Of a DNA stretch of 64,000 nucleotides, positions 1 to 8,148 are shown in pieces. The notes beneath the pieces were generated by a model that was not told where the DNA came from, searched no databases, and worked only from the letters and a program-made list of their open reading frames with translations. Source of the DNA: Flavobacterium agrisoli. GTDB lineage: Bacteria; Bacteroidota; Bacteroidia; Flavobacteriales; Flavobacteriaceae. Within the stretch, counting starts at the first letter, position 1, and each line of letters opens with the position of its first letter. Location of the stretch: positions 310,001 through 374,000 of the forward strand of contig NZ_JAEHFV010000002.1 of NCBI RefSeq assembly GCF_016522065.1, given 5' to 3'. The position numbers and the translations under genes are program-made.

Positions 1-2
1 AC

Positions 3-227
3 CAAGGTGTGATTATGGATGAAGAAAACGACAGCAACAACCATCACTCTATCGTAGAATTTAAAGGAAAATGGGTTTTGTTTTACCACAAATGGATTGA
101 AGACAAAACCTCCGATTGTAATAAGAAGCAACGCGTTACTTGCGCCGAAAATCTTTATTTTAATGAAGATGGCACTATTCAAAAAATAGTCAGAACCGAT
201 AAAGGCGTGGGCAATACCTTCAAATAA
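3..227 (+). CDS. C-terminal part of a GH43 glycosidase, cut by the window edge
   Basis: The reading frame is open from the first full codon of the window, so this is the last 74 residues of a longer gene. It contains the NNHHSIVEFKGKWVLFYHK segment that closes the five-bladed propeller of family 43 glycoside hydrolases, and it ends like the GH43 protein at 49209-50180 (both have a fragment of the type FNEDGTI.KIV). Family 43 enzymes mainly remove or cleave arabinose and xylose units. The catalytic residues lie outside the window, so substrate cannot be told. It shows that plant polysaccharide genes continue upstream. Confidence 0.8.
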   Translation, partial: QGVIMDEENDSNNHHSIVEFKGKWVLFYHKWIEDKTSDCNKKQRVTCAENLYFNEDGTIQKIVRTDKGVGNTFK

Positions 228-232
228 AAATC

Positions 233-272
233 AAAAAAGGACTTTCAAACACAATGAAAGTCCTTTTTTTTT
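233..272. terminator. Bidirectional intrinsic terminator
   Basis: An inverted repeat (AAAGGACTTTCA / TGAAAGTCCTTT, 7-base loop) is followed by a run of T on the plus strand and preceded by a run of A. It can stop both the GH43 gene and the convergent nhaA gene. Confidence 0.85.
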
Positions 273-287
273 AACTAAACTCTAAAA

Positions 288-1460
288 TTAATTTTGATGC
301 TGATGTACCACTCGTGTTTTTTTGGTTTTCGATTTTAGAATAGAATTCAAATAAACGAATCCGAAAAATCCAGAAGTTAAGGAGGCAATTAAAATGGCTA
401 TTTTGGAATAGGTAATAATTTCGGGATCTGAAAAAGCCAAAATGGTTACAAAAATAGACATGGTAAAACCTATACCGCCCAACATTCCGGCTCCTAAAAT
501 ATGCTTCCATTTAAGATCAACTGGCAATGCACAAACGCCCACTGTTACACTTAAAAAAGCAAATAATAAAATTCCAACCGGTTTTCCTACAACCAATCCT
601 AAGATGATTCCGAATGCATTTAAGTGCGTTAAACCTTCGTGCCAATCGGAGCCAATTGCAATACAAGTATTGGCCAAAGCAAATAAGGGCAAAATAAAAA
701 AGGAAACGGGTTTGTGTAAAAAATGCTGTAATTTATACGAGCTCGTTCTTGGTCCCCCGCCCGAAAACGGAATTACAAATGCCAATAAAACTCCGGTAAT
801 AGTAGCATGAACACCCGAGGTTAACATGTAGTACCACATAATAGCACCTCCGATTAAATACGGAATTAAATTTTGAACTTTCATTCGGTTTAAGATGAAC
901 AAAAATCCCATAATGCCGCCAGCAATTGCCAAATTTAAAAACGCAATACTTTTGGTATAAAAAATGGCAATGACCAAAATAGCGCCCAAATCATCAATTA
1001 CAGCCAAAGCCGTTAAAAATACTTTTAAAGAGCTTGGCACTCTATTTCCTAACAGCGACAATATTCCGATAGCAAAAGCAATATCGGTCGCCATCGGGAT
1101 TCCAGCTCCGCTTTGAGTTGCCGTTCCATAATTCAACAACAAATACAAACCCGCCGGAACCAACATACCACCTAAAGCACCAAAAATAGGCAAAGCCGCA
1201 TTTTTAATACTCGACAATTCTCCTTTGTAAATTTCGCGTTCTAATTCGAGTCCGATTAACAAAAAGAAAATGGTCATCAAACCATCATTAATCCAATCGG
1301 TTACTGTATGATGGCCGATATGCGTGTTCCAAAAACCAATATAATCGGCAGATACACTTGAGTTGGCCAGAAAAAGAGATAGTAAGGTTACAAATATCAA
1401 GAGTACACCTCCCGATTTTTCGTTTTCAAAAAAGACTTTGAATGTTTTAGTTAATTTCAT
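288..1460 (-). CDS. nhaA: Na+/H+ antiporter NhaA
   Basis: Inner-membrane antiporter that exports Na+ in exchange for H+ and supports pH and salt homeostasis. The protein has 390 residues, about the same as the E. coli protein (388). It shows the family signature around TDIAFAIGILSLLG and the adjacent aspartates in LAVIDDLGAILVIA that correspond to the ion-binding pair D163/D164 of E. coli NhaA. About a dozen hydrophobic segments run along the whole length, and the tail is short and basic. It stands alone, convergent with the gene before it. No -33/-7 promoter could be fixed with confidence upstream. Confidence 0.95.
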   Translation of the reverse strand: MKLTKTFKVFFENEKSGGVLLIFVTLLSLFLANSSVSADYIGFWNTHIGHHTVTDWINDGLMTIFFLLIGLELEREIYKGELSSIKNAALPIFGALGGMLVPAGLYLLLNYGTATQSGAGIPMATDIAFAIGILSLLGNRVPSSLKVFLTALAVIDDLGAILVIAIFYTKSIAFLNLAIAGGIMGFLFILNRMKVQNLIPYLIGGAIMWYYMLTSGVHATITGVLLAFVIPFSGGGPRTSSYKLQHFLHKPVSFFILPLFALANTCIAIGSDWHEGLTHLNAFGIILGLVVGKPVGILLFAFLSVTVGVCALPVDLKWKHILGAGMLGGIGFTMSIFVTILAFSDPEIITYSKIAILIASLTSGFFGFVYLNSILKSKTKKTRVVHQHQN

Positions 1461-1656
1461 TATAAAATAGGCTTGTTTTGGTATGATATTAGGCGAAAAA
1501 TTGCATAATTTTCAAAGTTAAAAAAATATCACCAATAAAAAATGAAACCGCTCCCTTTTCGAAAAAAACAAAATGGAATTGCATTTTCAATTTTTATAGC
1601 AACATCCGAAATACTTTTCAAAATAAATAGCACCCTTTTTTTGATAACTTTGTATT

Positions 1657-2604
1657 ATGAAACAAAAAATCCTACATATAGACAGCAATCATCCAGTACT
1701 TTGGAACGAACTCGAAGCCGCTGGATTTGAAAATTACGCCGATTTTACTTCTTCAAAAGAAGAAATCGAAGCTAAAATTAAAGATTATCATGGCATCGTT
1801 ATTCGCAGTCGATTTAAAATTGATTCGGTTTTTATTGATGCTGCACCGCAATTGCAATTTATAGCCCGAGTGGGTGCCGGATTAGAAAGCATTGATTGTG
1901 ACTATGCCGAAAAGAAAGGGATTCAGCTTATTGCTGCTCCCGAAGGCAACCGGAATGCTGTAGCCGAGCATACTTTGGGAATGATTTTATCTCTTTTTAA
2001 CAACTTGAATCGTGCAGATAAAGAAATTCGTTCTGGACAATGGAATCGAGAAAGCAACCGTGGTCATGAACTAGACGGAAAGGTGGTCGGTATAATTGGT
2101 TACGGCAACATGGGAAAATGGTTTGCTAAAAAATTACGCGGGTTTGCCGTAGAAGTTCTTTGCTACGACATTAAAGAAAACGTGGGCGATGACAATGCTC
2201 GCCAGGTTTCGTTGGCCGAATTTCAAGAAAAAACAGAGGTACTCAGTTTGCATTTACCTTGGACACCCGAAACCGATAAAATGGTCAACTCCTCGTTTAT
2301 TAATGCCTTTTCAAAACCCTTTTGGATATTCAATACCTCACGAGGCAAAAACATTGTAACGGCTGATTTGGTCACTGCTTTACAATCAAAAAAAATTTTA
2401 GGAGCTGGATTAGATGTCTTGGAATACGAAAAACTATCCTTTGAAACCTTGTTTCAAGATAAAAATACTCCCGAAGCTTTTCAATATTTATTAGAAGCCG
2501 ATAATGTGCTCTTATCGCCTCATGTGGCCGGTTGGACTTTTGAAAGTCACGAACGCTTAGCGCAAGTAATTGTGGATAAAATTATAGCCATTTACAAGGA
2601 CTAA
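1657..2604 (+). CDS. D-2-hydroxyacid dehydrogenase (SerA-like)
   Basis: NAD-dependent dehydrogenase of the D-isomer-specific 2-hydroxyacid family (315 residues). Residues of about 100-280 form the nucleotide-binding domain with the motif GIIGYGNMG. The catalytic Arg is in NTSRGKNIV and the catalytic His in LLSPHVAGWT. The C-terminal ACT domain of long SerA proteins is absent. Flavobacterial annotation usually calls such proteins 2-hydroxyacid or phosphoglycerate dehydrogenase. The true substrate could be 3-phosphoglycerate or another hydroxyacid. A TAACTTTG box at 1645-1652 ends only four bases before the ATG, so the mRNA may be nearly leaderless, but no matching -33 TTG was found. Confidence 0.85.
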   Translation: MKQKILHIDSNHPVLWNELEAAGFENYADFTSSKEEIEAKIKDYHGIVIRSRFKIDSVFIDAAPQLQFIARVGAGLESIDCDYAEKKGIQLIAAPEGNRNAVAEHTLGMILSLFNNLNRADKEIRSGQWNRESNRGHELDGKVVGIIGYGNMGKWFAKKLRGFAVEVLCYDIKENVGDDNARQVSLAEFQEKTEVLSLHLPWTPETDKMVNSSFINAFSKPFWIFNTSRGKNIVTADLVTALQSKKILGAGLDVLEYEKLSFETLFQDKNTPEAFQYLLEADNVLLSPHVAGWTFESHERLAQVIVDKIIAIYKD

Positions 2605-2642
2605 ATACCAAAACCGCTATTGATTCGCAATCGATTATGTAA

Positions 2643-2684
2643 AAATAATCATACTTTGATGTTTTAAGTATGATTATTTTTTTT
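2643..2684 (+). terminator. Intrinsic terminator after the hydroxyacid dehydrogenase gene
   Basis: Stem AATAATCATACTT (2644-2656) pairs with AAGTATGATTATT (2666-2678), followed by a T-rich tail. Confidence 0.8.
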
Positions 2685-2789
2685 ATTATTGTTTTCAAAA
2701 TTTAACAAAAACAACTCTGAAGATAATTTAGATAAAATGAATTATATTGGAAATGTTGAAGCATTTTAATAATCCTAATTACTATAAAA

Positions 2790-3071
2790 ATGGAAAACGC
2801 AACCCCTTTTGAAGAATGGAACCAACCCCAAGCGCCAAGACAAGAAAACAAAAAAATTGTAGCCGGAATATTAGCCTTGCTTTTTGGCACTCTAGGTGTG
2901 CATAAATTTGTTTTAGGATATACTAAAGAAGGCATAATTCAATTGGCGATTGGAGTTATAACCTGTGGTTTAGCTGGAATAATTGCTTTTATTGAAGGCA
3001 TTATTTATCTAACAAAAACAGATGAAGATTTTTACCAAACCTATCAAGTGAATAAAAAACCTTGGTTTTAA
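2790..3071 (+). CDS. TM2 domain membrane protein
   Basis: Small membrane protein of 93 residues. A polar, proline- and glutamine-rich N-terminus (about 1-25) is followed by the TM2 domain: a hydrophobic helix with the typical LLFGTLGVHKFVLGY turn, then a second helix ending in IAFIEGIIYL. TM2 proteins occur widely in Bacteroidetes. Their function is unknown, and the fold is only inferred to be two membrane helices linked by a short conserved loop. The gene is monocistronic, bounded by terminators on both sides. Confidence 0.85.
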   Translation: MENATPFEEWNQPQAPRQENKKIVAGILALLFGTLGVHKFVLGYTKEGIIQLAIGVITCGLAGIIAFIEGIIYLTKTDEDFYQTYQVNKKPWF

Positions 3072-3085
3072 AACTTTATAAAATG

Positions 3086-3120
3086 AAAATCCCACTTTAT
3101 TAACTAGTGGGATTTTTTAT
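3086..3120. terminator. Intrinsic terminator between convergent genes
   Basis: AAAATCCCACT pairs with AGTGGGATTTT, followed by T. It lies between the TM2 gene (plus) and the acyltransferase gene (minus) and could serve both. Confidence 0.85.
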
Positions 3121-3138
3121 TTTTACAGAAGACTGTAT

Positions 3139-4944
3139 TTATTCTTCGTCTTTTTCTGCTAATTTTCGTTCTAATTCCAATTGAAATTCCTCAATAACAG
3201 GCTTCATGGTACTATCCGGAATATCGGCAATTCTGATATACATCAAACCATCAATGGCATTGTTAAATAACGGATCAACATTAAAAGCAATTACACGTGC
3301 ATTTTGTTTGATGTATTTTTTAATCAAAACTGGTAAACGTAAATTACCCGGTTCTAATTCGTCGATTATTTTATCAAATTTATTCAAATCCGATTCGGCT
3401 TCATCAAAAATAAAATCTTTATCGGCATCTTTCAATTTGACTTTATAGGCCTTTTTAGGATGAATGTATTGCGCAATATACGGGTCGTAATAATTCGATT
3501 TCATAAACTCAATCATCAATGATTTCGAAAAATCCGAAAATTGATTGCTAATACTCACACCACCAATTAAATATTTATGCTCCGGATAACGTAAAGTGGT
3601 ATGAATAATTCCTTTCCAAAGCAAAAACAACGGCATTGGCTTTTGTTGGTATTCTTTGATAATAAAGGCGCGTCCCATTTCAATCGAATTCAACATCAAA
3701 TCGTTTAACTCAGGCTCAAATCGAAACAAATCATTCAAATAAAAACCTTCAATTCCGTATTTTGGATAAATTTCAGATCCCAGTCCCATTCGGTAAGCGC
3801 CCGAAATTTTCTTGGTTTCTTCATCCCACAAAAACATGTGGTGGTAGTATTGATCAAATTTATCGATGTCTATCGATTCGTTAGTGCCTTCGCCTACTTC
3901 TCTAAAGGTAATTTCGCGCAAACGACCAATTTCGTGCAAAATATTTGGAATGGCTTTCGCATCGGCAAAAAAGACTTCGTAATTTTTACTTTGTAACAAC
4001 CGACAGTCATTGTCGCGTAACTTTTTAACCTCTGCTTCTATTTTGGTTTGATCCGTTGCCGTAACAATTTCCTTTGGACTTTTAGGCAATTTTAAAGAAG
4101 GTGTTTGCAACAGTTTGTGTTCTTTTTCAAACGGATTGGCCAACATGTACGTTTTTCGGCGTAAAAAATCCGAATATTCATCAAATGATTCTATTTCATT
4201 TTGTTCGGCAACCGAAATGGGTTTTCCGATACGAACTTTAATAATGCGGTCTTTTTGCGTCAACAACTCCGAAGGCAGTTTGGCGGTACGCAAGGTGTCG
4301 TCTATTTTAGAGAGCCAATAAAACAACTTGCTGTTTTTGGCATGAAAATAAATAGGAACCACCGGAACATTTGCTTTCCGAATTAATTTAATTGCGCCTT
4401 CTTCCCAAGGTTTATCAACCACCAATTGCCCATCAACATAGGTAGAAACTTCTCCGGCAGGAAAAATCCCTAACGGTTTACCTTCTTTTAAATGACGTAA
4501 AGTATCCTTGAGTCCCACCACACTCGATTTGGCATCCTTATGATTTTCAAAAGGATTTACCGGCATGATGTATTTTTTAAGAGGTTCAATTCGATGTAAC
4601 AAAAAGTTAGCTACAATTTTAAAATTAGGTTCTCTTTCGAGCATTAATTTCAACAATAAAATGCCATCAACACCACCCAACGGATGATTGGAAATGGTAA
4701 TGTATGCGCCGTCTTTTGGCAATCGTTTTAAATCTTCCTCCGGGATTTCAAATTTTATTTGTAAATCGTCTAAAATCGCATTCAAAAAAGTAACATCTTC
4801 TAAATGTTTGTTGCGATCGTATATTTTATTTAGTGTAGAAATTTTTAGCACCTTCATAAGTACCCAGCCAGAAAACGTGCCTAACACGCCGTACTTACTA
4901 ACATTTATTGCATTGGCAACTTCTTTTGCGGTAACTAAACCCAT
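3139..4944 (-). CDS. olsF: Bifunctional aminolipid acyltransferase (OlsF-like; PlsC domain plus GNAT-type N-acyltransferase domain)
   Basis: 601 residues in two parts. Residues of about 60-270 are a PlsC-like O-acyltransferase domain with the motif ISNHPLGGVDG and, further on, FPAGEVS. Residues of about 315-520 are an OlsB-like N-acyltransferase domain with the conserved stretches IGRLREITFREVGEGT and EMGRAFI. In OlsF proteins, described in Serratia proteamaculans and Flavobacterium johnsoniae, the C-terminal domain N-acylates ornithine with a 3-hydroxy fatty acid and the N-terminal domain adds the second acyl chain, giving ornithine lipid. Glycine lipids are made by homologous enzymes in Bacteroides, so the amino acid accepted here (ornithine or glycine) is open. 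Membrane-associated and monocistronic. Confidence 0.75.
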   Translation of the reverse strand: MGLVTAKEVANAINVSKYGVLGTFSGWVLMKVLKISTLNKIYDRNKHLEDVTFLNAILDDLQIKFEIPEEDLKRLPKDGAYITISNHPLGGVDGILLLKLMLEREPNFKIVANFLLHRIEPLKKYIMPVNPFENHKDAKSSVVGLKDTLRHLKEGKPLGIFPAGEVSTYVDGQLVVDKPWEEGAIKLIRKANVPVVPIYFHAKNSKLFYWLSKIDDTLRTAKLPSELLTQKDRIIKVRIGKPISVAEQNEIESFDEYSDFLRRKTYMLANPFEKEHKLLQTPSLKLPKSPKEIVTATDQTKIEAEVKKLRDNDCRLLQSKNYEVFFADAKAIPNILHEIGRLREITFREVGEGTNESIDIDKFDQYYHHMFLWDEETKKISGAYRMGLGSEIYPKYGIEGFYLNDLFRFEPELNDLMLNSIEMGRAFIIKEYQQKPMPLFLLWKGIIHTTLRYPEHKYLIGGVSISNQFSDFSKSLMIEFMKSNYYDPYIAQYIHPKKAYKVKLKDADKDFIFDEAESDLNKFDKIIDELEPGNLRLPVLIKKYIKQNARVIAFNVDPLFNNAIDGLMYIRIADIPDSTMKPVIEEFQLELERKLAEKDEE

Positions 4945-5060
4945 GTAATTGTTTATTTTTTAAAGCAGTGAGCAAAGATAACAAAAAACGGTAGTTTCTT
5001 GGGTTTATAATTCAAACTTTAGTCATTTTTATTACATTTGAAACTCAAAAAAAAATTCAA

Positions 5061-5825
5061 ATGAAGATTATTTCGTATAATGTTAACGGTATTCGAGCCG
5101 CAATTTCTAAGGGATTTATAAATTGGATGCAACAAGCCAATCCCGATGTTATTTGTTTACAAGAAATTAAAGCCACCGAAGAACAAATTCCGACTCAAGC
5201 TATAACCGAAGCGGGTTATCCGTACCAATATTATTATCCTGCTACCAAAAAAGGCTATAGTGGCGTGGCCATTTTATCGAAAATAAAACCCAATAATGTT
5301 GTTTTTGGAACCGGAATTGAACACATGGATTTTGAAGGCCGCAACCTTCGCGCCGATTTTGATTCGTGTGCGGTAATGAGTTTGTATTTGCCATCGGGAA
5401 CCAACATTGCCCGATTGGATCATAAGTTTAAATATATGGATGATTTTCAGGTTTATATCAACGTACTGAAAAACACTATTCCGAATTTGATTATTTGTGG
5501 CGATTATAATATTTGCCACGAAGCCATTGATATTCACGATCCGGTTCGCAACAAAACGGTTTCGGGATTTTTGCCCGAAGAACGCGCTTGGCTCGATGGT
5601 TTTATGAAATCGGGTTTTATAGACAGTTTTAGGCATTTTAACAAAGAACCTCACCATTATTCGTGGTGGAGCTACCGAGCTGGAGCCAGAGGAAATAATA
5701 AGGGATGGCGCATTGACTATAATTTGGTTAGCGAAAACTTAGAACACAAACTCAAAAGAGCCGTTATCCTTCCAGATGCCATGCACTCGGACCATTGCCC
5801 AATTTTAGTCGAAATTGACGATTAA
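5061..5825 (+). CDS. xth: Exodeoxyribonuclease III / AP endonuclease
   Basis: DNA repair nuclease of the ExoIII/APE1 family (254 residues). It incises at abasic sites and degrades 3' ends. Conserved parts visible are the start MKIISYNVNGIRAA, CLQEIKA with the metal-binding Glu, ICGDYNICH, and the final SDHCPI with the catalytic Asp-His pair. Length is normal for the family. TACATTTG at 5033-5040 is a good -7 box, with no clear -33 partner. The gene ends 63 bases before the OmpA gene. Confidence 0.95.
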   Translation: MKIISYNVNGIRAAISKGFINWMQQANPDVICLQEIKATEEQIPTQAITEAGYPYQYYYPATKKGYSGVAILSKIKPNNVVFGTGIEHMDFEGRNLRADFDSCAVMSLYLPSGTNIARLDHKFKYMDDFQVYINVLKNTIPNLIICGDYNICHEAIDIHDPVRNKTVSGFLPEERAWLDGFMKSGFIDSFRHFNKEPHHYSWWSYRAGARGNNKGWRIDYNLVSENLEHKLKRAVILPDAMHSDHCPILVEIDD

Positions 5826-5888
5826 TGGTATTATTCTTGTAGCAATTTCAAAAACAAAAAAACGTTAATCCTTTTACATCTAAAAATT

Positions 5889-6830
5889 ATGATTAAAAAA
5901 GCCGCTTTCGGATTACTCCTTTTAGCTTTGAGCACTTCGTGTGTTTCTAAAAAAATATATACCGATTTAGAGTCTAAATACGCAGACCTGAAAAAAGAAA
6001 ACCGCGAAATGGCCGATGCCAACGAAGCGTTGCAAAAAGAAAAAAACCAATTAGAGTTAGATAAGGATAACTTAAATAAAGATTTAAACAACACCAAAGC
6101 CGAACTCGAAAAACAAAAAGCCGATTACGCTGCTTCACAACAAAAATTAAAAGTATTGCAAGATTCGTATGATGCTCTCGAAAAAAATAGCAATGCTGCT
6201 TTGCAAAGTAACATGAATAAAAACCGCGAGTTGCTCGAACAACTCGAAGCCAAAAGCAAAGCCTTAGCAGCCGAACAAGAACGTTTGGACAAAACAGCCA
6301 ACCGATTAAAAGAACTAGAAGCCATGATTGCCGCAAAAGAAGCTGCCATGCGCACCTTGAAAGAAACGTTATCGAAAGCCTTAAATGGTTTTGAAGGCAA
6401 AGGACTTACCGTTGAGCAAAAAAACGGAAAAGTATATGTTTCGATGGAAAACAAATTGTTATTCAATTCGGGAAGTTGGGCCGTAGGAACCGAAGGTAGA
6501 AAAGCGGTAGTTGAATTAGGAAAAGTTTTAGGCGATAACCCTGATTTAAATGTTTTAATTGAAGGTCATACAGACAACGACCCATACGCGGGTTCGGGAC
6601 CAATTGCCAACAACTGGGATTTATCAACCAAAAGAGCCACTGCCATAGTGAACATTTTGACAGAAAATCCTAAAATCAACAAGCAAAAATTAACTGCTGC
6701 GGGACGTAGCGAATATTCGCCTCTAGCGAGCAATGCTACCAATGAAGGCAAAGCAAAAAACCGTCGTATCGAAATTATCTTAACGCCTCGTTTGGATGAA
6801 ATTGCCGACATGTTGAACGAAATTGATTAA
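5889..6830 (+). CDS. OmpA-family lipoprotein with coiled coil
   Basis: 313 residues. The signal peptide ends in a lipobox (LSTSC), so the mature protein starts at Cys18 and is probably anchored in the outer membrane. Residues of about 25-155 are a long charged heptad region rich in Lys, Glu and Leu (coiled coil). Residues of about 180-305 are an OmpA C-terminal domain with LLFNSGSWAV, IEGHTDNDPY and the closing NRRIEIIL, the part that binds peptidoglycan in this family. The protein probably tethers outer membrane and cell wall. Nothing unusual in the sequence. Confidence 0.9.
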   Translation: MIKKAAFGLLLLALSTSCVSKKIYTDLESKYADLKKENREMADANEALQKEKNQLELDKDNLNKDLNNTKAELEKQKADYAASQQKLKVLQDSYDALEKNSNAALQSNMNKNRELLEQLEAKSKALAAEQERLDKTANRLKELEAMIAAKEAAMRTLKETLSKALNGFEGKGLTVEQKNGKVYVSMENKLLFNSGSWAVGTEGRKAVVELGKVLGDNPDLNVLIEGHTDNDPYAGSGPIANNWDLSTKRATAIVNILTENPKINKQKLTAAGRSEYSPLASNATNEGKAKNRRIEIILTPRLDEIADMLNEID

Positions 6831-6878
6831 AAAAAGCAATTCCAAACTGCATTTTAAGGTTTAATGGAACAAAGGTGC

Positions 6879-6911
6879 AAAGGCTCAAAGAAAAATCTTT
6901 GAGCCTTTTTT
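6879..6911 (+). terminator. Intrinsic terminator after the OmpA gene
   Basis: AAAGGCTCAAAGA pairs with TCTTTGAGCCTTT around a short A loop, followed by T. Confidence 0.8.
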
Positions 6912-7001
6912 GTTTCCATCCCAATTTTGTAGCCCATGCAGAATCAACCAAAAAATCTTGTACTTTTTTTAACCTTTGAGACATTTCGATTTGAAAAATC
7001 A

Positions 7002-7038
7002 CTTTGTACCTTTGTTTCTTTGCAACTTTTGAACCTTA
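7002..7038. repeat. CTTTG-rich intergenic repeat
   Basis: A run of short CCTTTG/CTTTGCAACTTTTG/GAACCTT units lies just before the aldo-keto reductase gene. Its complement (AAAGGTGCAAAGG and similar) is found in the OmpA terminator region at 6870-6890, and the CTTTGCAACTTT word recurs in inverse orientation at about 25308-25322 (CCAAAGTTGCAAAG). It looks like a low-complexity interspersed repeat. No function can be assigned. Confidence 0.4.
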
Positions 7039-7047
7039 AAGAAAAAA

Positions 7048-8085
7048 ATGAAATACACCACTTTACCCAACACCGATATTAAAGTCAGTAAAATATGTTT
7101 GGGCACCATGACTTTTGGCGAACAAAATACCGAAGCCGAAGGACACCAACAAATGGATTATGCGTTAGAACAAGGCGTGAATTTTTTTGACACAGCCGAA
7201 ATGTACGCTGTTCCGGCTCGTGAAGCCACTTACGGTAGCACCGAAAAAATTATTGGTACTTGGCTCAAAAAAACAGGTAATAGAGATAAAATTGTATTAG
7301 CCTCTAAAATTGCCGGCCCCAATCCTAATTTTGGTTACATGCGCGAAAAAAACGATTTTTCGGCCGCCAGCATTCAATATGCATTAGAAAAAAGTTTACA
7401 GCGTTTACAAACCGATTACCTTGATTTGTACCAACTGCATTGGCCGGAACGCAAAACCAATTTTTTTGGCAAACTCGGATTTAAATTAGAAGAAGATGCT
7501 TGGCAAGACAACATTCACGAAGTGCTAACCGCTTTGGATCGTTTTGTTAAAGAAGGAAAAATCAAGCACATTGGCTTATCAAATGAAACGCCCTGGGGGA
7601 TTAGCCGTTTTTTAGAAGAAAGCAAAACACATCATTTACCTCGAATTAAAACGGTTCAAAATCCCTATTCGTTATTAAATAGAACCTACGAAATTGGTAA
7701 TGCCGAAATAAGTTACAGAGAAAATGTAGGCCTTTTGGCGTATTCACCAATGGCGTTTGGCGTGTTGTCTGGAAAGTTTTTAACTGGCGAAAAATTACCC
7801 AATGCGCGCATCAATAAATTTCCACAATTTTCGCGCTACAACAGCGAACAAAGTACGCAAGCTACTAAACTGTACTCCGAAATTGCTCAAAAACACAACT
7901 TGAATATGGCGCAAATGGCATTATCTTTTGTAACGCAACAGCCTTTTGTAACTAGCAATATTATTGGAGCCACTTCCTTATCGCAATTAAAAGAAAACAT
8001 CGAATCTATTAACTTAACGCTTTCAGAAACGGTTTTAGAAGAAATTGAAGCAGTACATAAAATTAGTCCAAATCCAGCTCCTTAA
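7048..8085 (+). CDS. tas: NADP(H)-dependent aldo-keto reductase, Tas-like
   Basis: 345 residues, almost the same length as E. coli Tas (346). It opens with the recognisable KICLGTMTFGEQNTEAEGH and has FFDTAEMYAVP with the catalytic Asp and Tyr of the aldo-keto reductase barrel, then VLASKIAGP (Lys) and YQLHWPER (His). The C-terminal part carries the cofactor-binding IIGATSLSQLKENI. It reduces aldehydes or ketones with NADPH in the cytoplasm. The natural substrate is unknown. Confidence 0.9.
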   Translation: MKYTTLPNTDIKVSKICLGTMTFGEQNTEAEGHQQMDYALEQGVNFFDTAEMYAVPAREATYGSTEKIIGTWLKKTGNRDKIVLASKIAGPNPNFGYMREKNDFSAASIQYALEKSLQRLQTDYLDLYQLHWPERKTNFFGKLGFKLEEDAWQDNIHEVLTALDRFVKEGKIKHIGLSNETPWGISRFLEESKTHHLPRIKTVQNPYSLLNRTYEIGNAEISYRENVGLLAYSPMAFGVLSGKFLTGEKLPNARINKFPQFSRYNSEQSTQATKLYSEIAQKHNLNMAQMALSFVTQQPFVTSNIIGATSLSQLKENIESINLTLSETVLEEIEAVHKISPNPAP

Positions 8086-8103
8086 GCACTTGATTTAGTT
8101 CAG

Positions 8104-8146
8104 AAAAAAGCACCTTTTTTTAAAATTGAAAAGGTGCTTTTTTTGT
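8104..8146. terminator. Intrinsic terminator between convergent genes
   Basis: AAAAAGCACCTTTT pairs with AAAAGGTGCTTTTT, with T after it and A before it. It is shared by the aldo-keto reductase gene (plus) and the transglycosylase gene (minus). Confidence 0.85.
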
Positions 8147-8148
8147 TT

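Noticed and set aside
1542..1730. A 62-codon frame overlapping the start of the hydroxyacid dehydrogenase gene
   Set aside because: Out of frame with the real gene, no recognisable protein, and it spans a likely promoter.
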